From: Propionimicrobium sp963511305
GTDB lineage: Bacteria > Actinomycetota > Actinomycetes > Propionibacteriales > Propionibacteriaceae
NCBI GenBank assembly: GCA_963511305.1
Contig: CAUPIJ010000005.1
Span: 1-64,000 of the forward strand
Direction: 5' to 3'
DNA length: 64,000 nt
Below are positions 51,233-61,803 of the stretch, one piece after another. A model generated the notes under the pieces. The model saw only the letters and a list, made by a program, of their open reading frames with translations, was not told where the DNA came from and searched no databases. Both the position numbers and the translations under genes were made by a program. The stretch's first letter is position 1. The number at the start of each line of letters is the position of its first letter.

Positions 51233-51441
51233 GCATCCAGTCTCCACCACGAGCAAAAAGCTAAACGATTCGGCGTTCGCTTTCGATATTGCCCCGTTGC
51301 GGAAAGCTCCAGCTTGCTTTCACCAACAGCCTGTTTGTAATTATTGTTAGGCGGCCCTGAACCTTGAAGAGCCTGGTTTGGCTTTAACCAGATTTCTAGC
51401 TACGTACGATTGGTTTAAGACTAAACAGAAAGGCACCTCCC

Positions 51442-51897
51442 ATGGCAGTGCATGACAATGGACCGGAGCCATACAGCTTCGATCTCGAAACCGAAACCGT
51501 TGAAAACGAGAACTACCGAACTACTGCTTGGACCGGAAAGTTCCTTCAGGTGACGCTGATGTCGATCCCCGTTGGCCAGTCTATCGGGCTCGAAGTACAC
51601 CCCGACAACGACCAGTTCTTGCGCATTGATGCCGGTAAGGGCAAAGCAGTGATGGGCGAGGCGGAAGATAACCTCACCTTCGAGCAGGAAGTTTCCGATG
51701 GCTGGGCGATCATGGTTCCTGCCGGCAAATGGCACGACGTCATCAACACCGGCGACGAGCCGCTGAAACTTTACGCGGTCTATTCCCCCTCGCACCACGC
51801 GCAGGGCATCATCCACAAAACCTTCGAGGACGCTGAGGCAGACGAAGATTCTGGACGCGACGTCCCGCCGGAATGGACTGTCCAATTAGGCAAGTAG
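51442..51897 (+). CDS. Cupin-domain protein
   Basis: The 151-residue protein is a single-domain cupin: motif 1 GLEVHPDNDQFLRIDAGKGKAV, where an expected His/Glu set is partly kept (H, D, Q), and motif 2 VPAGKWHDVINTGDEPLKLYAVYSP. Its substrate is unknown. A clear Shine-Dalgarno (AAAGGCACC) precedes the ATG, and a terminator follows at 51909. Confidence 0.88.
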   Translation: MAVHDNGPEPYSFDLETETVENENYRTTAWTGKFLQVTLMSIPVGQSIGLEVHPDNDQFLRIDAGKGKAVMGEAEDNLTFEQEVSDGWAIMVPAGKWHDVINTGDEPLKLYAVYSPSHHAQGIIHKTFEDAEADEDSGRDVPPEWTVQLGK

Positions 51898-51908
51898 CTA
51901 TTAATCTC

Positions 51909-51942
51909 AGTGGGCGCGGAAGGCGATTTCGCGCCCACTTTT
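51909..51942 (+). terminator. Intrinsic terminator after cupin gene
   Basis: AGTGGGCGCG, an 11-nt loop and CGCGCCCACT form a 10-bp stem followed by TTTT. Confidence 0.88.
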
Positions 51943-52022
51943 ATGCTCTAAATAACTTTCGTAAATGAGTTAAATAAGCTAATTTTCAATTGCTGATTGC
52001 AGGATTATCGAGCGGAGGCGAG

Positions 52023-52838
52023 ATGCTGATCGAGGAAGCAGGCGAGAACTTCGCGGACTACCTGAGACTGCGCACAGAGGTTTTCGTCGATGAGCAGGGC
52101 GTACCAAAGAAGCGCGAGATCGACGAATTCGACTCGCAGAATATCCCCGAGATCACCCACCTGGTTTGCCTGGACGAGGACGAGGTGGTTGGCACGCTTC
52201 GCATCTACTGCCCAGAGAAAAAAGACACGGTTTATCTACAGCGAATCACGGTTAAGAAGACCCGTCGCAGCCAAGGCATCGGTGCGGCCCTGATCCGATA
52301 TGCCGAGCGTTATGCTGCGCGCGAAATTCTGCCGGAACACAAAGAGATCCGCTTCGAGATCGGCGGCCAGGTGGACAAGGTCGAGTTTTATCGCCAGTTT
52401 GGCTACGCGGTTTACGGCGAGCCCTACGTGGACGGCGGCATCGACCACCGTCACCTGACCAAGACCGTGAAGACCGATCGCTACAAGCATCTGGTCGATT
52501 ATGAGCCAGACTACGACTGGCTTTGGCCCGAGCAGGGCGCACAGGAGATCGCGACCCTGCGCGCGTACGTTGAGATGCCAGAGTCAGAAGCAGCACAGAA
52601 GGCACTCGATGAATATGTCTCTACCGTTCCGACCGACGAAAACGGAGTTCACGGGCTGGGCGGCTGGCGAATCGACCCGGTCACTAGCCCGCTCGATGGC
52701 GAGGCTGCCGTGGCAATCACCTCGGGCGGTGAGGACGTCGCTGACGGTATCCAGGACGGCGCGGAATCGCTGGTCGAAGCGCTGAACGGCCTTGCCGCGA
52801 CGGTTTACTGGCAGCAGCTGCCCCGTCCTATTGCTTAG
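52023..52838 (+). CDS. GNAT-family N-acyltransferase with C-terminal extension
   Basis: The 271-residue protein has a GNAT domain in residues 1-150 (ElaA/YjcF-like: LRLRTEVFVDEQGVPKKREIDEFD, acetyl-CoA loop VKKTRRSQGIGAALIRYAER, FYRQFGYAVYGEPYVDGGIDH). About 120 further residues of unknown fold follow. ATG 52023 has GGAGGCGAG directly upstream. Its end overlaps the antisense reading of the truncated regulator gene and stops 12 nt from the point where that regulator loses similarity. Confidence 0.82.
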   Translation: MLIEEAGENFADYLRLRTEVFVDEQGVPKKREIDEFDSQNIPEITHLVCLDEDEVVGTLRIYCPEKKDTVYLQRITVKKTRRSQGIGAALIRYAERYAAREILPEHKEIRFEIGGQVDKVEFYRQFGYAVYGEPYVDGGIDHRHLTKTVKTDRYKHLVDYEPDYDWLWPEQGAQEIATLRAYVEMPESEAAQKALDEYVSTVPTDENGVHGLGGWRIDPVTSPLDGEAAVAITSGGEDVADGIQDGAESLVEALNGLAATVYWQQLPRPIA

Positions 52839-53054
52839 ATCGCTTGACGAATAGAGGTACCCCTCAACCACGAGCTGCGAGAGCGCGCCCTCGACGGTAA
52901 TCACGCTCACACCAAGATTGCTAGCCAGAGCCCGTTTCGAGGGGAGCTTCTGATCGGGCCGCAACTCGCCGCTCTCAATGTCGCGCCGAATCGCGGTGTA
53001 GAGCTGCTCGTATAGCGGAACCCTTGAATCAGCATTCAGCGGGTAGGTCAACAT
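52584..53054 (-). pseudogene. Truncated MocR/PdxR-like GntR regulator
   Basis: Residues 1-70 are a GntR winged helix (SRVPLYEQLYTAIRRDIESGELRPDQKLPSKRALASNLGVSVITVEGALSQLVVEGYLYS), exactly as in MocR-type regulators. The aminotransferase-like domain (about 350 residues) is missing: from about 52850 the frame runs antisense to the GNAT gene with no recognisable sequence. Its position, divergent from pdxS, marks it as a former pdxR. It could still make a short DNA-binding protein. Confidence 0.7.
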
Positions 53055-53152
53055 CGAGATCTGACCTTAGAAGAAGAGCCGAATCTGAACATACCGATAA
53101 GGCTACATTGCGCTAGCGTTGCACGAAGAACTTCAAGATAATAAGGAGAAAA

Positions 53153-54019
53153 ATGACCCGTTGGTTTGATCCCAAGGAGAACCCAGCTAGCCAGTTCATC
53201 GGTGGCGTGATCATGGACGTCACCACCCCCGAGCAGGCCGAGATCGCGCAGGCGGCTGGCGCGAAGGCGGTCATGGCCCTGGAGCGGATCCCCGCGGATA
53301 TCCGCGCGGCAGGCGGAGTTTCCAGGATGTCGGATCCAGGCATGATCACCAACATTATGAAGAGTGTCGACATTCCGGTCATGGCTAAGGCCCGCATCGG
53401 CCACTTCGTCGAGGCCCAGGTTCTGGAGGCCATCAACATCGATTTCATCGACGAGTCCGAGGTGCTATCCCCCGCCGACGACGTCTATCACATCGACAAG
53501 ACCAAGTTCTCCACCCCGTTCGTCTGCGGCGCCCGCAACCTCGGCGAAGCTCTGCGCCGCATCGCCGAGGGCGCGGCGATGATCCGCACCAAGGGCGAGG
53601 CCGGCACGGGTGACGTGGTGCAGGCGGTTCGCCACATGCGAACCATCAACGAAGAGATCGCCTACGTCACCTCTCTTCGCGAGGATGCCCTCTACAACGA
53701 GGCTAAGGAGCTGGCGGTTCCCGTCGAGCTGCTGCGCTACGTTCGGGAAAACGGCAAGCTGCCCGTCCCGAACTTCTCTGCCGGCGGCGTGGCCACCCCT
53801 GCCGACGCTGCATTGATGCGTCAGCTCGGCGCCGAGGGTGTTTTCGTCGGTTCTGGAATCTTCGCTTCCGGCAACCCCGCCAAGCGCGCTGAGGCGATCG
53901 TCAAGGCGGCGGAAAACCCGGAGGACGCGAACCTGATCGCCGAGGTCTCCAAGGATCTGGGCGAGGCCATGGTTGGCATCAACCCGGACGAGATTCAGGT
54001 CATCATGGAGGGCCGCTAG
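53153..54019 (+). CDS. pdxS: Pyridoxal 5'-phosphate synthase lyase subunit PdxS
   Basis: The 288-residue TIM-barrel protein has the two catalytic lysines in VMDVTTPEQAEIAQAAGAKAVMALERIP and GAAMIRTKGEAGTGDVVQAVRHMR. It makes PLP from ribose 5-phosphate, glyceraldehyde 3-phosphate and ammonia. PdxS normally pairs with the glutaminase PdxT, usually the next gene; here moaC follows on the other strand and no pdxT is in the window. AAGGAG precedes the ATG. Confidence 0.97.
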   Translation: MTRWFDPKENPASQFIGGVIMDVTTPEQAEIAQAAGAKAVMALERIPADIRAAGGVSRMSDPGMITNIMKSVDIPVMAKARIGHFVEAQVLEAINIDFIDESEVLSPADDVYHIDKTKFSTPFVCGARNLGEALRRIAEGAAMIRTKGEAGTGDVVQAVRHMRTINEEIAYVTSLREDALYNEAKELAVPVELLRYVRENGKLPVPNFSAGGVATPADAALMRQLGAEGVFVGSGIFASGNPAKRAEAIVKAAENPEDANLIAEVSKDLGEAMVGINPDEIQVIMEGR

Positions 54020-54022
54020 TCT

Positions 54023-54490
54023 TTAAGGCCTAGTCCAATCTCCAGAGCGGCCACCGGACTTGTGAGTGATCTTGCAGTCCGTGATGGCCGCTGATCTGTC
54101 TACGCCCTTTACCATGTCGACGACGGCCAGGGCGGCGACTGTAACCGCGGTCAAGGCCTCCATCTCAACGCCGGTTCGGTCTGCGGTTTTCACCGTAGCC
54201 GTGATCTGCACTCGGTCGGGGCGAAGCTCCAGATCGACCGAGGCGCCGTGGATGCCAATAACGTGAGCCAGCGGAAGCAGCTCCGGCACCTTCTTGGTTG
54301 CCGCGATGCCCGCGACCCGCGCTACGGCGAGCACGTCCCCCTTGGGCACCGTGCCGTCGCGAAGGGCACACAGCACCTCTTCGGAGCAGGTCACGGACGC
54401 CACTGCGGTGGCCTCGCGGACGGTCGGGTTCTTCTCTGTGACGTCGACCATGCGGGCGTCGCCGTCCTGGTTCAAGTGGGTGAATCTCAT
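54023..54490 (-). CDS. moaC: Cyclic pyranopterin monophosphate synthase MoaC
   Basis: The 155-residue protein has FTHLNQDGDARMVDVTEKNPTVREA, LLPLAHVIGIHGASVD (usual form LIPLCHP, here varied) and TGVEMEALTAVTVAALAVVDMVKGVD, MoaC hallmarks. It forms cPMP, with MoaA, in molybdenum cofactor synthesis. It overlaps the moeA stop (ATGA). The His of the LIPLCHP block appears as LLPLAHV, so the cysteine is lost. Confidence 0.93.
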   Translation of the reverse strand: MRFTHLNQDGDARMVDVTEKNPTVREATAVASVTCSEEVLCALRDGTVPKGDVLAVARVAGIAATKKVPELLPLAHVIGIHGASVDLELRPDRVQITATVKTADRTGVEMEALTAVTVAALAVVDMVKGVDRSAAITDCKITHKSGGRSGDWTRP

Positions 54491-55701
54491 CTGCTCTCTC
54501 CAAACCAAAGGACGCTAATCTCTTCGCCGGCGGCAACCACGTCCTGCTCTGCCGGTACGCGCGCTATGCCAGTGGCCGCAAACGTGGTGGCAACGAAGTG
54601 CGACTTGGAGCCGCCGTGACTAGCCGGAACGACTAAGCCGTCGCGCTCAATGACCGGCATGAACTGGACGCGGCCGGGTTTGCGCCGCCACTCTACTCCC
54701 GCCTGATGCGCGCTGAACAGTTCCTGGTAGCAGAGCTCTCCCCGACCCGCCAGCTTGGTCAGCAGCGGGTTTCCGAACAGATACCATGAAACCATCACGC
54801 TCACCGGGTTGCCCGGCAGACAGAGCACCGGTTTGCCGCCCAACTTCCCGAAGCCCTGTGGTTTACCGGGCTGCATTTTGACCCTACAGAACTCTACTTC
54901 CCCGAGGCTCTCCTTGACTACGTCAAACGCACCCATCGAGACCCCGCCGGCAGTGACGATCATGTCGACCTGGCTGGCCAGCTCTGCTAGCCTGGCCCCG
55001 AACTCTTCGACGTTGTCGCTGTGGTAGGCAAGGGGCTTTGCGATTCCTCCGGCTTGGGCGACGAGCGCGGAAAGCAGCACGATGTTTGAGTCGGGAATCT
55101 GGCCGTCGCTAAGGGGCTCACCGGCATTCTTTAGCTCTTCGCCAGTGGTGACCACGCCTACAACCGGCCTCTTGACAACGGGAATCTCGCCGTAGCCGAC
55201 GGAAACGAGGGCCGAGAGGTGGCTCGGACCAAGCCGAGTGCCTTTGGCGACCAGCTTTTCGCCGGGCAGCACGTCTTCGCCTGCCTTACGAACGTTGGCT
55301 CCGGGTTCTGCCGACTTGGTGAATATCACGCTGGCCGGCGCCTGGTGAGCCATGTTGCCCTCAGAGTTTTCAGTCAGCTCCACCTGAATTACGCTGTCGG
55401 AGCCATGCGGCATGGGTGCACCAGTCATGATCCGGATGGTTTTGCCTTTCGGCAGCGTCGGGATGTCGGTTCGCCCGGCGGCGATGTCGTCCACGACGGC
55501 CATCTCTTTGCCCGGTTCGACGTCTGCGGCGCGAACCGCGAAACCGTCCATCGCGGCGTTCGTGAACGGCGGAACCGCCAACCTAGTCTGGATATCCTCG
55601 GCCAAGACCCTGCCGGAGGCTTCTTCTACCTTGATGGTCTCTGCTCCGAGACTTTGCCCTAACGCAAGCACGTCGGCGTAGTGGCGTTCAACGTCTTTCA
55701 T
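54487..55701 (-). CDS. moeA: Molybdopterin molybdenumtransferase MoeA
   Basis: The 404-residue protein has PPFTNAAMDGFAVRAAD, IMTGAPMPHGSDSVIQVE, VVTTGEEL, DMIVTAGGVSMGAFDVV and LCLPGNPVSVMVSWYLF. It inserts molybdate into adenylylated molybdopterin. ATG 55701 has AAGGAG upstream. It is divergent from the Mog-MoaE gene. Confidence 0.96.
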   Translation of the reverse strand: MKDVERHYADVLALGQSLGAETIKVEEASGRVLAEDIQTRLAVPPFTNAAMDGFAVRAADVEPGKEMAVVDDIAAGRTDIPTLPKGKTIRIMTGAPMPHGSDSVIQVELTENSEGNMAHQAPASVIFTKSAEPGANVRKAGEDVLPGEKLVAKGTRLGPSHLSALVSVGYGEIPVVKRPVVGVVTTGEELKNAGEPLSDGQIPDSNIVLLSALVAQAGGIAKPLAYHSDNVEEFGARLAELASQVDMIVTAGGVSMGAFDVVKESLGEVEFCRVKMQPGKPQGFGKLGGKPVLCLPGNPVSVMVSWYLFGNPLLTKLAGRGELCYQELFSAHQAGVEWRRKPGRVQFMPVIERDGLVVPASHGGSKSHFVATTFAATGIARVPAEQDVVAAGEEISVLWFGESR

Positions 55702-55752
55702 TTGGCTCCTTAGTGTCGTGATCCAGGATAGTCGCAACGTAGAATTGCCCTC

Positions 55753-56709
55753 ATGGTTTCGATCGCCGTGATTACTGTTTCTGACCGCTGCGCTCGCGGG
55801 CTCCGAGAGGACGTCTCAGGCCCACTCGCCACCGAGCTGCTTTCTGAACATGGCGAGGTGCTTCCCATCACCGTGGTTGCCGACGTGGTGGCCGAGATCC
55901 AGCAGGCAATTTTGGGGGCGCTAAACTCGGGCGCTGAGATAGTTTTCACCAGTGGCGGTACGGGTCTGACTAGCCGGGATGTCACCCCGGAGGCCACCGA
56001 ACCGCTGCTTGCAAAGAGAGTCATCGGCGTCGAGGACGCGTTGCGCGACAACCCCAAAGTGCCGACGGCAAGGCTCTCCAGGGGGCTGTGCGGAGTGGTT
56101 GAGCACGGCGGAAAGCGAGCGTTCATCATCAACGCTCCCGGTTCTCCCGGCGGCGTGAAGGACGCGGTGCGGGTGCTTGCTCCGCTGCTCGCGCACATCT
56201 GCGATCAACTACTCGACGGCGATCACCCAGATCCGCATGCCCTGGCCACGCGCGCCGTGCAGAATTCCTCGACTTCGGACCTGCAAGACGCCGAGGTCGT
56301 TGTGGCCGATGTGGTTGACGAGGAAATAGACGTCCAACTCCTGGCCGAGAGCGTGCGTGATGATCGCGCCGGTGCGACCGCGATTTTCGACGGCCGGGTG
56401 CGCAACCACGACGGCGGCAGGGGCGTGGAAGGCATCGAATACGAGGCCCATCCGAGCGCCGGCGAGACCATGCAGCGGATCGCTCACGAGCTCGCAAAGC
56501 AGAGCGGAGCGATCAAGATCGCGGCGCAGCACCGCACCGGAAAACTAGCCGTCCGAGATGTAGCCTTCGCCGCGGCGGTTTCGGCGGCACATCGCAAGGA
56601 GGCGTTCGGCATCTTGGAGCGGCTGGTCGAGAGGGTGAAGCAGGAGCTTCCGGTGTGGAAGAAGCAGAGCTTTAGCGACGGAACAAGCGAGTGGAAAGGT
56701 AGCGCCTAA
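55753..56709 (+). CDS. MoaB/Mog - MoaE fusion protein
   Basis: The 318-residue protein joins a MogA/MoaB domain (1-155: ITVSDRCARGLREDVSGP, IVFTSGGTGLTSRDVTPEAT, FIINAPGSPGGVKDAV) that adenylylates molybdopterin, to a MoaE domain (about 185-315: GATAIFDGRVRNHDGGRGVEGIEYEAHPSAGETM, VAFAAAVSAAHRKEAFGILERLVERVKQELPVWKKQSFSDGTSEW), the large subunit of MPT synthase. The two normally are separate genes acting in consecutive steps. Confidence 0.93.
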   Translation: MVSIAVITVSDRCARGLREDVSGPLATELLSEHGEVLPITVVADVVAEIQQAILGALNSGAEIVFTSGGTGLTSRDVTPEATEPLLAKRVIGVEDALRDNPKVPTARLSRGLCGVVEHGGKRAFIINAPGSPGGVKDAVRVLAPLLAHICDQLLDGDHPDPHALATRAVQNSSTSDLQDAEVVVADVVDEEIDVQLLAESVRDDRAGATAIFDGRVRNHDGGRGVEGIEYEAHPSAGETMQRIAHELAKQSGAIKIAAQHRTGKLAVRDVAFAAAVSAAHRKEAFGILERLVERVKQELPVWKKQSFSDGTSEWKGSA

Positions 56710-56794
56710 CCGCGCTAGAACGATTTTAGATCGTAACCATTTGCGGAATAAATCGGCTGAAATACTTCTAGCTAGGCAGCCCGCAAATCCCTGC

Positions 56795-57040
56795 TTAGCC
56801 GCCAGCAAAAGGTGGGAGGACGTCTAGCTCCCCACCGCCAACCTGATCGCCATCATGCAGTTGCTGCCCATTAAGCGTGAATGCGCACACTTTTAGCAGC
56901 CTGTAAAAGTCATCGTTTTTGCCTGCGGCAAGGATCTGCCTGAGCATTTCTAGGCTGCATCTTGCGGGCAGGTCGATGCTCTCGTTTCGCCGTCCGGCGT
57001 AGTCAGCGGCGGAAGCAAAGTAGTTAATGGTGAGTTTCAT
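56795..57040 (-). CDS. moaD: MoaD/ThiS-family sulfur carrier
   Basis: The 81-residue ubiquitin-like protein ends in DVLPPFAGG; the C-terminal Gly-Gly is the thiocarboxylate site. It is the small subunit of MPT synthase and works with the MoaE domain of the opposite-strand fusion. It follows moaA by 6 nt. The adenylyltransferase MoeB is not in the window. Confidence 0.93.
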   Translation of the reverse strand: MKLTINYFASAADYAGRRNESIDLPARCSLEMLRQILAAGKNDDFYRLLKVCAFTLNGQQLHDGDQVGGGELDVLPPFAGG

Positions 57041-57046
57041 CTGGGT

Positions 57047-58114
57047 CTAGCCGCCGATCGCGCTCATGTTACGTCTGGGACTCAAGAATGATGGGTCGTC
57101 GATGCCGTGGCCGGGCTGCTTTGCCCACATTGTACGAGCCCAGAGCTCAGCCAGCTCTTGGTCGCTGGCGCCGCTGCGAAGGGCGGATCTCAGGTCTGTC
57201 TCTGTGCGGGCGAATAGGCAGGCACGGATCTGGCCGTCGGCGGTCAACCGGGTGCGGTCGCAGTCGCCGCAGAAGGGCCTGCTGACCGACGCGATGATGC
57301 CGATCTTTCCGGCAGGATGGTCTTTGCCCTCGGCAACGTCCCAATATTTGGCTGGTGACGTTCCTCTCTCGGATTCTGGCGGGATACGCAGCTCGAAGTC
57401 CCTTTTCAGCACTCTTAGGATCTGATCTGCGCTAATCATTTTTTCGCGCTTCCAGGACGTGCCGAGCGGCATGAACTCGATGAATCGCAGTATGTAGCCG
57501 TTCCGCAGGGCCAGCCTGACTAGGTCGGTTGCCTGGTGATCGTTCTTGCCGGGTAGTAGAACGGCGTTGAGTTTAATCGGGCTGAGTCCGGCAGCTGCGG
57601 CGGCGGCTGCCCCGGCGATGGCGTCATCGAACCGATCCCGCCGAGTGATGGTTAGGTAATCCTGCGGGTTCGCTGCGTCCAGGGAGACATTGACTCGCTG
57701 CAGACCGGCCGCGGCCAGATTTTCGGCACGGTGAACCAGGCCTAAGCCGTTGGTGGTCATGGAGATTTCGAGCCTCTTGCCGCTTGTGGTTCTTAGCTTT
57801 GCTGTCCCGGCGACGATCTGCTTGAGCTCCTTGCGCATCAGGGGTTCACCGCCGGTGAAGCAGATTTTTTCGATGCCCAGAACGCCGACCGCGATATTGA
57901 TTAGCCTGAGCAGTTCTTGTGCGCTGAGGATTTCTTCTTTGGGTCGGAACGTGACGCCTTCCGCGGGCATGCAATAGTCGCAACGCAGATTACAGCGGTC
58001 GGTCACGGAGACGCGTAGATCGCGAGCGACTCGACCGAATTTGTCGATCAGTCGCAGCTGCTCACTCGTCGTGACTGTCACTGAAACCTCTCGTGCGTTG
58101 AATAATTCAATCAT
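57047..58114 (-). CDS. moaA: GTP 3',8-cyclase MoaA
   Basis: The 355-residue radical SAM enzyme has CNLRCDYC near residue 42, FTGGEPL, and the second cluster CGDCDRTRLTADGQIRACLF. It ends in GG, needed for activity in the family. It starts cPMP synthesis with MoaC. ATG 58114 is the first codon; a promoter should lie in 58115-58175. Confidence 0.96.
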   Translation of the reverse strand: MIELFNAREVSVTVTTSEQLRLIDKFGRVARDLRVSVTDRCNLRCDYCMPAEGVTFRPKEEILSAQELLRLINIAVGVLGIEKICFTGGEPLMRKELKQIVAGTAKLRTTSGKRLEISMTTNGLGLVHRAENLAAAGLQRVNVSLDAANPQDYLTITRRDRFDDAIAGAAAAAAAGLSPIKLNAVLLPGKNDHQATDLVRLALRNGYILRFIEFMPLGTSWKREKMISADQILRVLKRDFELRIPPESERGTSPAKYWDVAEGKDHPAGKIGIIASVSRPFCGDCDRTRLTADGQIRACLFARTETDLRSALRSGASDQELAELWARTMWAKQPGHGIDDPSFLSPRRNMSAIGG

Positions 58115-58179
58115 CGCACAATTATCTGCATTGCTAAACGGGGCGACCCTTCGCCCAACAGTTTGCTCTGGCTTAAAGC

Positions 58180-58212
58180 GAGGGAGGACGCTATCAAATA
58201 GCGCCCTCCCTC
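58180..58212. terminator. Hairpin between ABC-F and moaA
   Basis: GAGGGAGG-A-CGCTA, loop TCAAA, TAGCG-C-CCTCCCTC: 13 paired bases with one A/C mismatch. It probably terminates the ABC-F transcript, which reads leftward past the repeats at 58235-58358. Confidence 0.65.
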
Positions 58213-58323
58213 AGAACGATTAGTCGCGGATCAATCGCGAGTCAGCCTCCGATGGCGCGAATCAATCGCGAGTCAGCCTCCGATGGCGCGAGTCAGTCGC
58301 GAGTCAGCCTCCGATGGCGCGAA

Positions 58324-60012
<1,689 letters not shown>

Positions 60013-60070
60013 TACGAACGATTCCTTTTTCTCAAAGTGTGTGTTGACTCCAATTATGCCAGGGCGAAAC

Positions 60071-61600
60071 CTAAGCCCGAAAAACAGGAGCATTAGGGTT
60101 TTGCGGCGGCTGCCACTGTGGGATCCTAGCCTGGCTAACCGGCGGCGCCGGAGGACGCGAGGAGAACCATCCTTTAATCCTTGTGACGATGTTTCTGAAG
60201 AACGAGCGGATATTCTCCGGGATCCATCTCAGGCCTCGATGATCCGTGATAGCACGAGCCCGCTTCTTGGTTATCGCTTTCATCAGCGTCTGTTGGCGCT
60301 CCAGGCCCCAGGCGTCGACGAGGCCACGCACCTCGGCGTCGCGAAGATAGGCTAGCTCGGTGATATCACGCATGACGCCCCAGGTAGCCCTGGCTACTCT
60401 TGGCCCGCTGAGCAGCCCGACGAAGCAGATCTTAAACCGGGCGAGCAGGTTTGAATAAACGATCGGATCGGCCTGGCTCAACCACCCCGCCCGCACAAAA
60501 TCGCTCAGCCTGCTGCGAACGTTTCGAAGCTGATGAACGTAGCGGAAACAAAGGTAGACCACCAGCACCAGCATCGCTAACCATCCGAAAATGGCGGCTT
60601 TCTGAACTGAAAACCCAACTGACATCAGACCGTTGAACATCATGTGGCCAAACACCGAAACAAGAAAACCGACCACGGGAGCTAAGAAGCGCACCAGCTT
60701 GGAACGATTCAGCAGGCCAACCACGAAGCCCAACGCTGCGATCGAGGTGAATAGCGGATGCCCGAATGCGGTAACCAGGCCGCGCATCAGAACGATGGAG
60801 TCTAGTTTTTCGTTCGGATTTTCGCCCGACATATTCGCCGCGAAGATGTATTCGCGAGCGTAGTAGACGATGTTTTCGACGAAGGCGAAGCCGATCGCAG
60901 ACAAGCCTGCCGTCGTCACCAGTTGATGTACAGAAACCAGGCGCCTGCGCAGCAAGATCGCTAGCCAAAAGACGACGGTCAGCTTCGCGCTTTCCTCCAC
61001 GAACGGCGCCGAATAGATGGCAGACCTGGCCCCCTGCGATGGATCTACTGGCCCCTGGGCATTCATCAGCGCGCCGGCCCAGGTGTTTAGGATCAACGAA
61101 ACGTAGACCGCGACGCTTGCCCCCCAGCCGAAGGCAATCCACTTCATCGACCACGGGGTGGGCCTGATTCGATCTAGCAGTATGAACGCCGCCAGGAAGC
61201 AGAGCGTCGTAGGTAGCGCTTTGCCCGCGCACAGCAGCAGGGCCTCGTTCAAGGCCGACCAGCTGATTAGCACCGGAGAGCCTACCTCTGAGGTAACCCT
61301 GGAAATTTCCGCGATCAGGTTTCTGCCGAAACTTCGATAGATCAGATATGTAAGCAGAAGATAGAAAAGGGTGAATGCGGCGGTAAGCCAGGCGTAGTGA
61401 TTGCGCAGTAGCCGTTTCCAGAAGCTGGTTTCAGGGCGCCTTGCGATCGGCAGGCCGTTTCGGGTTCTTCGCGACTGAGCGGCTGGGCTCAGGTCTAGCT
61501 GACCGGCATTCGAGGCGGCGAGAACAGACTTTGCGGCACCCGCACCGGAGGTGCGCACCACCTGCTTCTTGGCCGGGCGCCAGACTTCTGCTTCGGTCAC
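60071..61600 (-). CDS. PrsW-family intramembrane protease
   Basis: The 509-residue protein has about nine hydrophobic segments and PrsW motifs: FVEESAKLTVVFWLAI (EExxK) and IGFAFVENIVYYAREY (FExxxY), FGHPLFTSIAALGF and FGHMMFNGLM. PrsW releases anti-sigma factors in Bacillus; actinobacterial homologues are uncharacterised. GTG 61600 starts it without a good ribosome site. A proline-rich C-terminal tail follows the membrane part. Confidence 0.88.
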   Translation of the reverse strand: MTEAEVWRPAKKQVVRTSGAGAAKSVLAASNAGQLDLSPAAQSRRTRNGLPIARRPETSFWKRLLRNHYAWLTAAFTLFYLLLTYLIYRSFGRNLIAEISRVTSEVGSPVLISWSALNEALLLCAGKALPTTLCFLAAFILLDRIRPTPWSMKWIAFGWGASVAVYVSLILNTWAGALMNAQGPVDPSQGARSAIYSAPFVEESAKLTVVFWLAILLRRRLVSVHQLVTTAGLSAIGFAFVENIVYYAREYIFAANMSGENPNEKLDSIVLMRGLVTAFGHPLFTSIAALGFVVGLLNRSKLVRFLAPVVGFLVSVFGHMMFNGLMSVGFSVQKAAIFGWLAMLVLVVYLCFRYVHQLRNVRSRLSDFVRAGWLSQADPIVYSNLLARFKICFVGLLSGPRVARATWGVMRDITELAYLRDAEVRGLVDAWGLERQQTLMKAITKKRARAITDHRGLRWIPENIRSFFRNIVTRIKGWFSSRPPAPPVSQARIPQWQPPQNPNAPVFRA

Positions 61601-61636
61601 AAAACAACTGTAACCGTTCGACTTAATAAATAGCTA

Positions 61637-61712
61637 TGGCGGCCCGGGTGGGAGTCGAACCCACGCACGACAGATTAGAAGGCTGCTGCTCTATCCTCTG
61701 AGCTACCGGGCC
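61637..61712 (-). tRNA. tRNA-Arg (anticodon TCT)
   Basis: On the minus strand: acceptor GGCCCGG/CCGGGCC, D-stem GCTC/GAGC, anticodon loop CTTCTAA (TCT), T-arm GTGGGTTCGACTCCCAC, discriminator G and encoded CCA. The closing anticodon-stem pair is C-U (31-39), not a Watson-Crick pair. Confidence 0.93.
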
Positions 61713-61803
61713 AAAGCACCATCTGAATGCTAATCGCATGCAGATTTTTTTGCCAGCACCTGCAAGCATACCGGTGTGCGGTAACGCGAGTAGTCTTGAG
61801 GGC

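Noticed and set aside
58115..58230. Molybdenum-cofactor riboswitch upstream of moaA
   Set aside because: The 65-nt leader is too short and lacks the conserved elements; only a terminator-like hairpin is seen.
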